Shown here piece after piece: positions 27,043 to 36,540 of a DNA stretch of 64,000 bases. Location: the NCBI GenBank assembly GCA_001767455.1, contig MELC01000036.1, forward strand, positions 83,679-147,678, written 5' to 3'. How positions within the stretch are numbered: the first letter of the stretch is position 1; each line of letters begins with the position of its first letter. Below the pieces are notes generated by a model. The model made no database searches, had not been told where the DNA came from, and saw only the letters and a program-made list of their open reading frames with translations. Position numbers and translations under genes: made by a program. The DNA comes from Acidobacteria bacterium RIFCSPLOWO2_12_FULL_66_21 (GTDB taxonomy: Bacteria; Acidobacteriota; Vicinamibacteria; Vicinamibacterales; 2-12-FULL-66-21).

Positions 27043-27662
27043 GAGCGTTCGAGCGCCGCGCGCGCCGCGGCAATCTCGGTCGTCGCTTCGGTCGTCAGGC
27101 GCTCCGCTTCGCGTCCGGCGTGCTCCGCGTACGTCGCGTCCTTCAGGCTTCCCACGTTGATGTCGACGTTCGAGCGCGCGCCCCGCAGGCCCGCGCCGAG
27201 CAGCTCCAGCCCGACCTGCAGATCGCTCGCGGCGTTCCGGTTGCCGAACGCGGCCACGACGGCCGCCTGCTCGATGGCGTCGCCGCACGCCCGCATCACG
27301 GCCAGCGGCGTGCCGGTCGCGACCGTCATCGCCTCCTGGATCGCCTGCTGGCGCGCCGCTTTCTCCCCGTCGGTTCCCTTCGGCTTCCGGAACGCCGAGA
27401 CCACCATGTCGTACGCCTCGGCGTCGCGATCCACGAGCGCAGCGAGCCGCGCGCTGGCGTCGGCGCAGCGCGAGGCGGCGGCCGCAAGCCGCTCGACGTC
27501 CTCCTCGGTGGCGGCGCGCGACTTCGGAAGGCCCGCCACCATGGCCAGCAGCGAGGCGCCGACCGCCCCGGCCAGCGCGGAGGCGGAGCCACCGCCTGGC
27601 GTCGGGTCCGGCGACCGGAACGCCGCGAGGAGGTCGACGAGATTCAATTCCGTGAGATGCAT
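27039..27662 (-). CDS. fchA: Formimidotetrahydrofolate cyclodeaminase
   Basis: FchA converts 5-formimino-THF to 5,10-methenyl-THF and ammonia, recovering a one-carbon unit from histidine breakdown. The 207-residue all-helical protein corresponds to the cyclodeaminase half of FTCD, with the typical N-terminal loop DPTPGGGSASALAGAVGASL. It overlaps hutI by ATGA, so the two are translationally coupled in a histidine-utilisation unit. The formiminotransferase half, hutH and hutU are not in the window. Confidence 0.9.
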   Translation of the reverse strand: MHLTELNLVDLLAAFRSPDPTPGGGSASALAGAVGASLLAMVAGLPKSRAATEEDVERLAAAASRCADASARLAALVDRDAEAYDMVVSAFRKPKGTDGEKAARQQAIQEAMTVATGTPLAVMRACGDAIEQAAVVAAFGNRNAASDLQVGLELLGAGLRGARSNVDINVGSLKDATYAEHAGREAERLTTEATTEIAAARAALERS

Positions 27663-28963
27663 CAGACTCCTGCAGGCCCGACCTTCGGGTCGGACGAGCG
27701 CCGATCCGCAATGCCCCCGGACACCACGCGTCCGTGCTTGATGACGGCCGCGATCGACGCCGCGCCGACGCGAATCAGGTTGATCGCGTCGCCGTGAACG
27801 ACGACCGCGTCCATCAGCTTACCCGGTTCCAGGCTGCCGGCCTTGTCCGCGACGTCGAGCGACCAGGCGCCGTTGATGGTGGCCGCGGTCAGCGCCTCCT
27901 CGAACGTCAGGCCCATCGCGAAGCAGCCCAGCGTCATCGCGAACGGCATCGACGGGGAGAACCCGCCTCCGGGGTTGACGTCGGTCGCCAGCGCGACCGG
28001 CACCGACGCGGTGATGAAATCGCGCGCCGGCGCAAACCGCCCGAGCTTCAGGTAGAAGGCCGCCGCCGGAAGGAGCGTTGCCGCCACGTTCGCGCGCGCC
28101 AGGGCGGCAATCCCGTCGGCCGGCACGAAAATCAGGTGATCGGCCGAGCGCGCGCCGAGCGCCGCCGCGACCTGCGACCCGCCGCTCGCGCCAAGCTCGT
28201 CGGCGTGGATTCTCGGCTTCAACCCGGCGCGGGCCCCCGCGTTCAGAATCCGCCGCGACTCCCCGGGAGTGAAGACGCCCGTTTCGCAGAACACGTCGCA
28301 CCACCGGGCGAGCCCTTCCGCCGCGACCGCCGGGATCATCTCCTCGATCACCAGCCGCACGTACTCGTCGCGGCGCTCGCGGTACTCGAGCGGCACTTCG
28401 TGCGCGCCCAGAAAGGTGGGGACGATGTCCAGCGGGTGCTCGCCGGAGAGGCGTCGGACGGCACGGAGCAGCTTCAGCTCGGACTCCAGGCTCAGGCCGT
28501 ACCCGCTCTTGATCTCGCAGGTCGTCGTGCCGCAGGCGAGCATCTCGTCGAGCCGCGGGCGCGTGACGGCCACCAGGTCGTCCTCGGAGGCGGCCCGCGT
28601 CGCCCGCACCGTCGACACGATGCCGCCGCCGCCGGCCGCGATTTCCGCGTACGTGGCGCCGGCCAGCCGGCGGCGCAGCTCTTCGCGGCGGTCCCCCGCG
28701 AAGATCGCGTGCGTGTGGGCATCCACAAAGCCCGGGACGATGGCGTGCGCGGCGGCGTCGATGATCTGTGCGCGAGGCGTGGGGGCGACCTCCGTGTCGA
28801 GATCGGACGTTGCGCCCGCGTACACGATGCGCCCCGCGAGTGACGCGAGCGCGCCGCCGGCAATGATCGGCACGGCGCCCTGGTCGGCGCCGCGCCGGGG
28901 GGCCGGCCCCGCGCACGTGATCAGCTGGCGGATGTTGCGGAAGATGAGGTCGGCGGCTTCCAT
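27662..28963 (-). CDS. hutI: Imidazolonepropionase
   Basis: HutI hydrolyses imidazolone-5-propionate to N-formimino-L-glutamate, the third step of histidine degradation. The 433-residue amidohydrolase has the metal site DAHTHAIFAG, the substrate region EIKSGYGL, HADELGASGG and the late aspartate ATDVNPGG. It is slightly longer than the usual 405-420 residues. Its last residues (SDPKVGPAGV) are encoded by the palindrome TCCGACCCGAAGGTCGG, another possible repeat-derived C-terminus. It follows the DUF167 gene with no gap and overlaps fchA. Confidence 0.94.
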   Translation of the reverse strand: MEAADLIFRNIRQLITCAGPAPRRGADQGAVPIIAGGALASLAGRIVYAGATSDLDTEVAPTPRAQIIDAAAHAIVPGFVDAHTHAIFAGDRREELRRRLAGATYAEIAAGGGGIVSTVRATRAASEDDLVAVTRPRLDEMLACGTTTCEIKSGYGLSLESELKLLRAVRRLSGEHPLDIVPTFLGAHEVPLEYRERRDEYVRLVIEEMIPAVAAEGLARWCDVFCETGVFTPGESRRILNAGARAGLKPRIHADELGASGGSQVAAALGARSADHLIFVPADGIAALARANVAATLLPAAAFYLKLGRFAPARDFITASVPVALATDVNPGGGFSPSMPFAMTLGCFAMGLTFEEALTAATINGAWSLDVADKAGSLEPGKLMDAVVVHGDAINLIRVGAASIAAVIKHGRVVSGGIADRRSSDPKVGPAGV

Positions 28964-29248
28964 TCAGCGTCCGGAGACGAGCGCCGCCACTTTCGCCTCG
29001 AGCTCGGCGGCGGTGACGCCGGCGATGGAGATGCGTTTGTCGCGGCTGCGTTCGCCCGCTTCGATTGCCAGGTCGCGGCGCGGGCAGCCGAGGGCCTTCG
29101 CGAGCAAATCGATCAGGGCGTCGTTCGCGGCGCCGTCCACGGGCGCGGCGGCGAGCCGCACGAGCACCGCGTCCCCGCGCATGCCGGCGATGCCGCTGCG
29201 GCCGGCCCGGGGGATCACCCGGACCTTAACTTCCGGCCTTGCGCTCAT
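28964..29248 (-). CDS. DUF167 / YggU family protein
   Basis: A 94-residue alpha/beta protein with the family pattern VKVRVIPRAGRSGI, VRLAAAPVDGAANDALIDLLAKALG and SRDKRISIAG. Function is unknown, although the family is widely conserved and often sits near yggS/yggT/divIVA. Its start overlaps the end of divIVA by 23 bases. Confidence 0.9.
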   Translation of the reverse strand: MSARPEVKVRVIPRAGRSGIAGMRGDAVLVRLAAAPVDGAANDALIDLLAKALGCPRRDLAIEAGERSRDKRISIAGVTAAELEAKVAALVSGR

Positions 29249-29867
29249 CGCGCGGCGCCTGCTCGCCCGTCCGCGGCTGTCCCGGCACGTCGGCCGGGCG
29301 CGGCCGGTGGAGCAGCAGCTTGTCGTCAGGCTTGTCCTGGTCGCGGATGAACTCGAGCGCGTGGTACAGAGCCTGGATGGACGCCTCGACGGATCCCTCG
29401 ACGCCGCGGCGCCGCAGGCGCAGCTCGGTGATGTCGCGCTCGATCTCCTCGAGACGCACCTGCGTCTTCTGCAGCAGCAGGTCGGCGCGGCCCTGCGCCT
29501 CGCGGACGATCATCTTCGCCTCGTTCTCGGCGATCTGCTTCATCTCGTCGGCGAGCCTCTGGGCGGTGAGCAGCGTGTTGCGGAGATTGGCCTCGCGCTC
29601 GCGGTGCTCCGTCAGCAGCGCCTCCATCCGTGCGAGGTCCTGGCGCAGGCGGTCGATCTCGCGGAGGGCGTGCTCGTAGTCGTCGGCCGCCTCGGTCAGG
29701 AACGCCACGACCTCCGTCCGGTCGTAGCCGCGCAGCCCGATCTTGAACCGCTGCTGCCGCAGGTCGAGCGGCGCGATCCGCATCACCCGTTCGGCCGGGG
29801 CGGAGCCCGAGCCGGCGGCCGACGTGCTCGACGGGGTCTGCGGTGGTCCGGATTGACGATCGAACAT
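29226..29867 (-). CDS. divIVA: DivIVA domain-containing protein
   Basis: DivIVA-type proteins bind curved membrane at poles and septa. The 213-residue protein has the membrane-binding N-terminal motif PLDLRQQRFKIGLRGYDRTE (about 33-52), a long coiled coil (about 55-165) and a disordered charged tail. Its place directly after yggS is the conserved yggS-divIVA neighbourhood of division genes, although the dcw cluster itself is 20 kb away. The ATG at 29867 overlaps the yggS stop (ATGA). Confidence 0.9.
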   Translation of the reverse strand: MFDRQSGPPQTPSSTSAAGSGSAPAERVMRIAPLDLRQQRFKIGLRGYDRTEVVAFLTEAADDYEHALREIDRLRQDLARMEALLTEHREREANLRNTLLTAQRLADEMKQIAENEAKMIVREAQGRADLLLQKTQVRLEEIERDITELRLRRRGVEGSVEASIQALYHALEFIRDQDKPDDKLLLHRPRPADVPGQPRTGEQAPRDERKAGS

Positions 29868-30583
29868 CAGGTCCTCACTGTTCTCTTGCCGAAGATCGCG
29901 GTGCCGACGCGTACTATCGTGGCGCCTTCCTCGATGGCGGCCTCGAAGTCGTGGCTCATGCCCATGGACAGGTGCCGCAGCGCGGCGGCCGGCACGCCGT
30001 CGGCGAGCCACCGATCGCGCAGCTCGCGAAGGCGCACGAACCAGGGGCGCGTCTGCTCCTGGTCCTCGTTCCACGGCGGAATGAGCATCAACCCCGTCAC
30101 CCTGGCCGCGCGCGCGTCGAGCGCGCGATCCAGCAGCCGGCGCGCGCCGGAGACGTCGGCGCCGAATTTCGTGGCTTCGCCGGCCAAGTCCACCTGGACG
30201 AGCACCTCGGGCGACGTCCCCTGCTCGACGGCGGCCGCGTCGACGCGCTGCAGCAGATCGATCGAGTCCATCGACTGGATGCAGGCGAACGCGCCGGCCG
30301 CTTTCTTCGCCTTGTTCGACTGCAGGTGGCCGATGAGATGCCACCTTATCTCCATGTCGGCTGTTTCCTGGATCTTCTGCAGGGCCTCCTGGACCTTGTT
30401 CTCGCCGAAGTCGCGGTGGCCGGCGGCCCAGACCGCCCGGACGGCGTCGGCCCCGAACGTCTTCGACACGGCGATCAGCCGCACGCCGGCAGGATCCCGG
30501 CCGGCGTGGCGGGCGGCCGCGTCGATCCGGGACCTGACAGACTGGAGGTTGCTGGCAAGGCCAGGCTCGGGGGACGAAGGCAT
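29867..30583 (-). CDS. yggS: YggS family pyridoxal phosphate homeostasis protein
   Basis: This is a PLP-binding TIM-barrel protein that balances free PLP and amino-acid pools, with no known catalytic activity. The 238-residue protein has the PLP lysine K41 in LIAVSKTFG, followed by DFGENKVQEAL, WHLIGHLQSNKAKKA and LSMGMSHDFEAAIEEG, the complete family signature. It overlaps divIVA by ATGA and follows the TPR gene by 15 bases. Confidence 0.95.
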   Translation of the reverse strand: MPSSPEPGLASNLQSVRSRIDAAARHAGRDPAGVRLIAVSKTFGADAVRAVWAAGHRDFGENKVQEALQKIQETADMEIRWHLIGHLQSNKAKKAAGAFACIQSMDSIDLLQRVDAAAVEQGTSPEVLVQVDLAGEATKFGADVSGARRLLDRALDARAARVTGLMLIPPWNEDQEQTRPWFVRLRELRDRWLADGVPAAALRHLSMGMSHDFEAAIEEGATIVRVGTAIFGKRTVRT

Positions 30584-30598
30584 GGAACGCCAGCGGGG

Positions 30599-31597
30599 CT
30601 ACTTGATGTAGGACTTCAACGCCTCGTAGTTCGCCTGCGCTTCCTTCGCGTTCGGTCCCGTCGGCGCCACCTTCGTATAGGTCTGGAACTCGCCGGCGGC
30701 CTCGGCGAGCTTTCCGAGGTTCAGGTACACCTTGCCGAGCATGAAGTGCCCTTCGGCGTGGTCCGGCTTCGCCTTGACGGCATTGCTGAAATGCTCGAGG
30801 GCTCCCTGGAAGTCGTTCGCGTTCCAGGCAATGACGCCCTGGTTGTACAGCGCGTCCGGGTTGCCGACGCCGCCGGTCGCGGCGGCCGCGCGCTTGCTCG
30901 CCTCGGCGCTCATCTCCTGCGCTTCCTTGAATTTCTTCTGCTGGTTGTAGATCGTCGCCAGCCCGTTGTACGCGTCAGGCGCGTCCGGCTTGATTTCGAG
31001 CGCCTTCCTGTAGGCCTCCTCGGCCTTGTCGTACTCCTTCTTCTGCGTGTACACCGCGCCGATGTTCAGGTAGCACTCCATGCAGTTCGGCACGTCCGCC
31101 ATCACCTCGGTGAACTTGGCGATCGCCTCGTCGTACTTGCCCTCGTTGGACATCGTGGCGGCTTCGGCGAATTTCGCCTTGATCCCTTCGACGCGCGCGG
31201 CCTCCTTCGCGGCCTCTTCCTTCGACATCGCGCCGGCGGCGCCGCCAGGCTTCAGCACGAAGTTGACGACCAGCGGATCGCCGAGCGCGACGCGGACCCT
31301 GAAGGACTGTGACAGGCCGCCCTTTTCCGCCGTCACCGTGTAATCCCCAGGCGCGACGCCGACCTGCATGTAATCGCCGCCCTTGCGGCTCTTCGTCTCC
31401 AGCTTCAGATTCCTGTCGCCGGACATCAGAATCGTAATGTTCGCGCCGTCGACGGGCTTGTTCTGCGCGTCGACGACCCTGCCTTTGAGCGCGCCCGTCG
31501 TCGCCCCCTGGGCGTGCGCGGGCACCGCCCAGACGGTCAGAGCGAGCACGATCGCGCAGATCGCAAGCGATCGGCGCCCTATGCCTGTCGGCACCAT
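30599..31597 (-). CDS. Secreted TPR protein with carboxypeptidase-regulatory-like domain
   Basis: A 332-residue exported protein has a signal peptide (about 1-29, ending VPAHAQG), an Ig-like carboxypeptidase-regulatory domain (about 36-115; GRVVDAQNKPVDGANITI), a linker, then about five tetratricopeptide repeats (NEGKYDEAIAKFTEVM, KKEYDKAEEAYRKALEIKP, NDFQGALEHFSNAVKAKP, and others). It is probably a periplasmic or outer-membrane scaffold; such combinations are typical of acidobacterial genomes. GGAGG lies upstream of the ATG at 31597. Confidence 0.85.
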   Translation of the reverse strand: MVPTGIGRRSLAICAIVLALTVWAVPAHAQGATTGALKGRVVDAQNKPVDGANITILMSGDRNLKLETKSRKGGDYMQVGVAPGDYTVTAEKGGLSQSFRVRVALGDPLVVNFVLKPGGAAGAMSKEEAAKEAARVEGIKAKFAEAATMSNEGKYDEAIAKFTEVMADVPNCMECYLNIGAVYTQKKEYDKAEEAYRKALEIKPDAPDAYNGLATIYNQQKKFKEAQEMSAEASKRAAAATGGVGNPDALYNQGVIAWNANDFQGALEHFSNAVKAKPDHAEGHFMLGKVYLNLGKLAEAAGEFQTYTKVAPTGPNAKEAQANYEALKSYIK

Positions 31598-31672
31598 AGG
31601 AACCTCCGTGTGCTATCGCAAAAAAAACGGTGTAAAACCGCGTGAATACGCTGGATACAGTTTACACCCTAC

Positions 31673-31792
31673 AAGGGTGCTGAAGGGTGCTGAAGGGTGC
31701 TGAAGGGTGCTGAAGGGTGCTGAAGGGTGCTGAAGGGTGCTGAAGGGTGCTGAAGGGTGCTGGAGGGTGCCGAGGGGTGCACCCTCAGCACC
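31673..31792. repeat. GGTGCTGAAG decamer array, eight perfect copies in a row
   Basis: TGAAGGGTGC is repeated perfectly eight times (31681-31760). It is flanked by one imperfect copy on the left, two on the right and a single inverted unit (CCTCAGCACC, 31783-31792). The uniformity suggests recent expansion, in contrast with the diverged arrays elsewhere. The inverted unit contains the dam-like gene's stop codon. Confidence 0.95.
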
Positions 31793-32711
31793 TTTGTATG
31801 TTCGTGATCAGGTACTCGTGAACGGCCCCGCGGGCAGAGGCGCGCGAGTTGATCGCCCGGCGCGCCTCGACGGTGGTGACAGTGAAGCCGGCGCCGCGCA
31901 CCTCATCACTATCCGCGTAAAGCGCCTGGATGTCGGGCGCAACGGAATTGCTGAGCAGCACGGACACGCCGCGGCGGGCCAGTGCCAGCACCGTCCGCTG
32001 TAGCGCGGACTGCTCGGACGATCCAAACGGCGCGGCCGTGTACGACGTGAAATACGCGGTGGGACTGACGGGAGCGTACGGCGGATCGAGATAGACGAAA
32101 TCGCCGGCCGAGGCGCCCGACAGCGCCTCTTCGAAGCGCTCCACCCGCAGCGTGACGCCGGGCCGTGCGAGCGCCTCGGAAAGCCGCCGGAGGTTCTGCG
32201 CGTTGCAGATGCGGATCGACCCGTGCCGGCCGGCGGGCACGTTGAACTCACCGCGCGAGTTGAGCCGGAACAGGCCGTTGTAGCCCGTGCGGTTCAGGTA
32301 GATCAGCATCGCCGCGAGATCCGGCGTGTAGCGGTCGGCCGGATGCGGCGCCGCGTGCACTTCTCGCCGCAGCGGATTGAAGCGGCGATCACGAATCCCG
32401 TAGAAGTGGGCCGCCCCTCCCGCCCGGTGTCCCTCCTCGAGCCGCTGCAGCGCCGCGATCACCTCCTCGACCGAGTCGCGCACGACGCGATAGCAGCCAA
32501 TCACGTCGGCGTTGACGTCGGACAGGTGGACGCCGTGTCCGTCGACACGCCCCGCGGCGTGCAGATCGAGGAAGACCGCGCCGCTGCCCAGAAACGGCTC
32601 GAAGAAGCGATCGAACGCGCGGGGATAGTACGGCCGCAGCACGGGCAGGAGTTGACGCTTCCCTCCCGCCCATTTGAGGATCGGCCGAGCGGCTGCCGGC
32701 ATCCTCAGCAT
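31785..32711 (-). CDS. Dam-like N6-adenine DNA methyltransferase (D12 class)
   Basis: This is an orphan adenine methylase of the Dam/MTaseD12 type with 308 residues. The N-terminus KWAGGKRQLL (13-22), SAM motif FEPFLGSGAVF (about 37-47) and catalytic motif IV YLDPPYAP (about 210) are intact. The target is probably a short palindrome such as GATC, but that is inference. No restriction endonuclease lies beside it. It overlaps dinG by 7 bases. The last residues, IQRC, and the TGA come from the repeat array, so the original end of the gene may have been replaced. Confidence 0.9.
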   Translation of the reverse strand: MLRMPAAARPILKWAGGKRQLLPVLRPYYPRAFDRFFEPFLGSGAVFLDLHAAGRVDGHGVHLSDVNADVIGCYRVVRDSVEEVIAALQRLEEGHRAGGAAHFYGIRDRRFNPLRREVHAAPHPADRYTPDLAAMLIYLNRTGYNGLFRLNSRGEFNVPAGRHGSIRICNAQNLRRLSEALARPGVTLRVERFEEALSGASAGDFVYLDPPYAPVSPTAYFTSYTAAPFGSSEQSALQRTVLALARRGVSVLLSNSVAPDIQALYADSDEVRGAGFTVTTVEARRAINSRASARGAVHEYLITNIQRC

Positions 32712-34665
32712 TCCATGAAGCGCTCGATGTCCTCGAGCTGGCTCGTCACCGGGGACGGCGGAAGCGAGGCGAGAAAGCGCTGGCCGTACGTCATGGTGCG
32801 CAGCCGAGGATCCAGCACCGCCAGCACGCCACGATCCTGCCGGTGGCGCAGCAGCCGTCCGAGCCCCTGTTGCAGCGACAGGATCGCCAGTGGAATCTGG
32901 TACTCGCCGAACGCCGACCCGCCGGCGGCGTTGATGGCTTCGATCCGCGCAGCCGTAATCGGATCGCCGGGCGAGGCAAACGGCAGCTTGTCGATGATGA
33001 CGCAGCTCAACGCCTCGCCGACGACGTCGACGCCCTGCCAGAAGCTCGACGTCGCGAGGAGGACCGCGTTGGGCGTCGCCTTGAAATCCCGCAGCAGCGC
33101 CGAACGCGGCGCCGAGCCCTGGACGAGAATCGGGTACTCAATCTCCACCGACGCGATCGCCTGGACCTCGCGCAGGTTCGAGTAGCTGGTGAACAGCACG
33201 AACGCGCGCCCGCGCGTGCGCTTGACGATCTCGATCACCTCGCGCGCCGCCGCCGCGGCGAACTCCCGCGAGCGGGGATCCGGCATGCCGGCCGGCAGGT
33301 AGAGGATCGACTGCCGCGCGTGATCGAATTCCGACGGCAGCCGCACCTCCTGCGCCCGGCCGATGCCGAGCCGGCCGCGGACGTAGTCGAACGAGCCCTC
33401 GACGGCAAGCGTCGCCGAGGTCAGGACCGTCGCGCGCATCGGGTCGAGCAGCAGCTCGCGGACGATGTTCGAGACGTCGATGGGCGACGCGCGCAGGAAC
33501 ACGCCCCTGCCGCGGATATCCAGGTAATAGACGTAGCCTTCGTCGTCTGCGCGCAGCAGGAACACGAGGTCGCCGCGCAGCTCCGCGGAGCGGCGCCCCA
33601 GCGCGATGACGTCTTCGGGAATGCCCTTCGCGAGCGCGAAGTCGGCCTCGAGCGCCGTCAGCGCATCGACGAGCGCCAGGCCGTCATCGGCCACCTTCGA
33701 CATCTGCGCGCGGCGGACGCGCACGCGGCTGTCGGCGGCGGGCGCCGCCATGTCGAGGCGCACCGCCTGGAGCGCGTAGAAGAACGCGCGCGCGGCCTCG
33801 CGAACCCGCTCTACGTCTCGCGCGACGTCCGAGGCGCTCGCCTCGTCTGGTACGAGCCGCGCGCCGAGCGCGCGGTCCACGTCGCTGGCGAGGTCCTCGG
33901 CACGGTACGTGCTGACCGCGATGCCGAAGTACTGTGTGGCGACGTCCTCGAGCTGGTGCGCCTCGTCGACGATGGCGTAGCTGCACGGCGGGATGACCTC
34001 ACCGAAGTCGCTCTGCCGCACGGCGGCATCGGCGCAGAGCAGGTGATGATTCACGATCACGAGGTCCGACTCCGCCGCGCGCTGGCGCATGCGCGTGACG
34101 AAGCAGTCCTGGAATTGCGGGCAGTCGGCCCCGATGCAGTTCTCGGTCGTGGCCGCGATCTCTCCCCAGAACGGGAGGTCCTCCGGCAGGTCCTCGATCT
34201 CCGCGCGATCGCCGGTCGTCGTCTCGCGGCGCCACTCGTCGATGAGCCGGATGTACATGTCCTGGTCGGCGGTGCGCCCGAGCGAGAGGCCGGGCAGCGT
34301 GGCCCCCTCGCGCAGCGCGTCGAACCGGTGCAGGCACAGATAGTTCCCGCGTCCCTTCATGTAGGTCGCGGTGAACGGCACGCCCAGCGAGTCGCGCAGG
34401 ATCGGCAGGTCCTTGAAGTAGATCTGTTCCTGGAGGTTCTTGGTGCCGGTGGAAATCAGCACGCGCTGGCGGCTGAGAATCGCGGGGACCAGGTAGGCGA
34501 GCGTCTTGCCGGTGCCGGTCCCGGCTTCCGCGAGGAGGACCCCGCCGTCGACGAAGGCGGCCGCGACCGCGTCGGCCATCTCGATCTGGCCGGGGCGCGC
34601 CTCGAAGCCGTCGAGCGCCCGCGCGATCGGGCCGCCGGGCGCGAAGACCGCCGCGACGGCGGCGC

Positions 34666-35943
<1,278 letters not shown>

Positions 35944-35956
35944 GATGACTCTTTCC

Positions 35957-36057
35957 CAGGCAGCCCTGAAGGGCTGCGCAACAAGGCCGCTAGTACGAAT
36001 ATGCGCAACAAACCCGCCAGTACGAATAATCGTTGCGCAGGGCTTTAGCCCTGCCTC
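35957..36057. repeat. GCAGCCCT-AAGGGCTGC palindromes flanking a 27-bp direct repeat
   Basis: A palindrome CAGCCCTGAAGGGCTG (35961-35976) and an inverted outer arm (GTTGCGCAGGGCTTTAGCCC with CTGC, about 36033-36053) enclose two copies of a 27-base direct repeat (35976-36002 and 36003-36029). Each repeat begins GCGCAACAA and contains AGTACGAATA. The region fills the glyA-rpiB gap. Confidence 0.75.
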
Positions 36058-36064
36058 TCTGGCT

Positions 36065-36517
36065 TCAGCCCTGCCGCTCCTTTCGCTCGATCTCCATGAT
36101 CTGATCGACGCGCTTCTGATGACGGCCGCCCTCGAACGGCGTCTTCAACCAGAGGGCCACGATCTCGTCGGCGAGGCCGGTGGCGACGAGGCGGCCACCC
36201 ATGGAGAGGACGTTGGCGTCGTTGTGCTCGCGCGACATGCGAGCGGTATACAGATCGTTGCACAACGCGGCGCGGATGCCGCTGACCTTGTTGGCGGCCA
36301 TCTGCTCGCCCTGGCCGCTGCCGCCGATCACGATGCCGCGATCCGCGCGCCCGCCCGCGACCAGCCGCGCGACGTCCGCGCAGATCGGCGGATAGTCGAC
36401 CGATTGCTCGCTGTCGGTGCCGCGATCGTCCACGTCATGGCCGAGACGCTGGAGCGTGGCCACGAGATGCTGCTTGAGCGCGAACCCCGCGTGGTCGGCG
36501 CCGATCGCGATGCGCAT
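36065..36517 (-). CDS. rpiB: Ribose 5-phosphate isomerase B
   Basis: RpiB interconverts ribose-5-P and ribulose-5-P in the pentose phosphate pathway. The 150-residue protein has the N-terminal [11 protein letters not shown] and the active-site loop [14 protein letters not shown]. coli RpiB has a catalytic cysteine (CGTGIG) in this loop, whereas here the glutamate type known from mycobacterial RpiB is present. The ATG at 36517 is preceded by a consensus TATAAT only 7 bases away. It is the first gene of the rpiB-glyA-dinG-dam run and is divergent from rlmI. Confidence 0.93.
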   Translation of the reverse strand: MRIAIGADHAGFALKQHLVATLQRLGHDVDDRGTDSEQSVDYPPICADVARLVAGGRADRGIVIGGSGQGEQMAANKVSGIRAALCNDLYTARMSREHNDANVLSMGGRLVATGLADEIVALWLKTPFEGGRHQKRVDQIMEIERKERQG

Positions 36518-36524
36518 GTGTGGG

Positions 36525-36530
36525 ATTATA
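36525..36530 (-). promoter_or_regulatory. -10 hexamer TATAAT, 7 bases before rpiB
   Basis: Reads TATAAT on the minus strand with seven bases to the ATG, leaving no room for a ribosome binding site. The same A/T block is 10 bases from the divergent rlmI ATG (36541), so one short region must serve both genes. Confidence 0.55.
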
Positions 36531-36540
36531 GCTGACGACC

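Noticed and set aside
31673..31792. Possible CRISPR array
   Set aside because: Ten-base units are directly adjacent with no unique spacers, and no cas genes are present.
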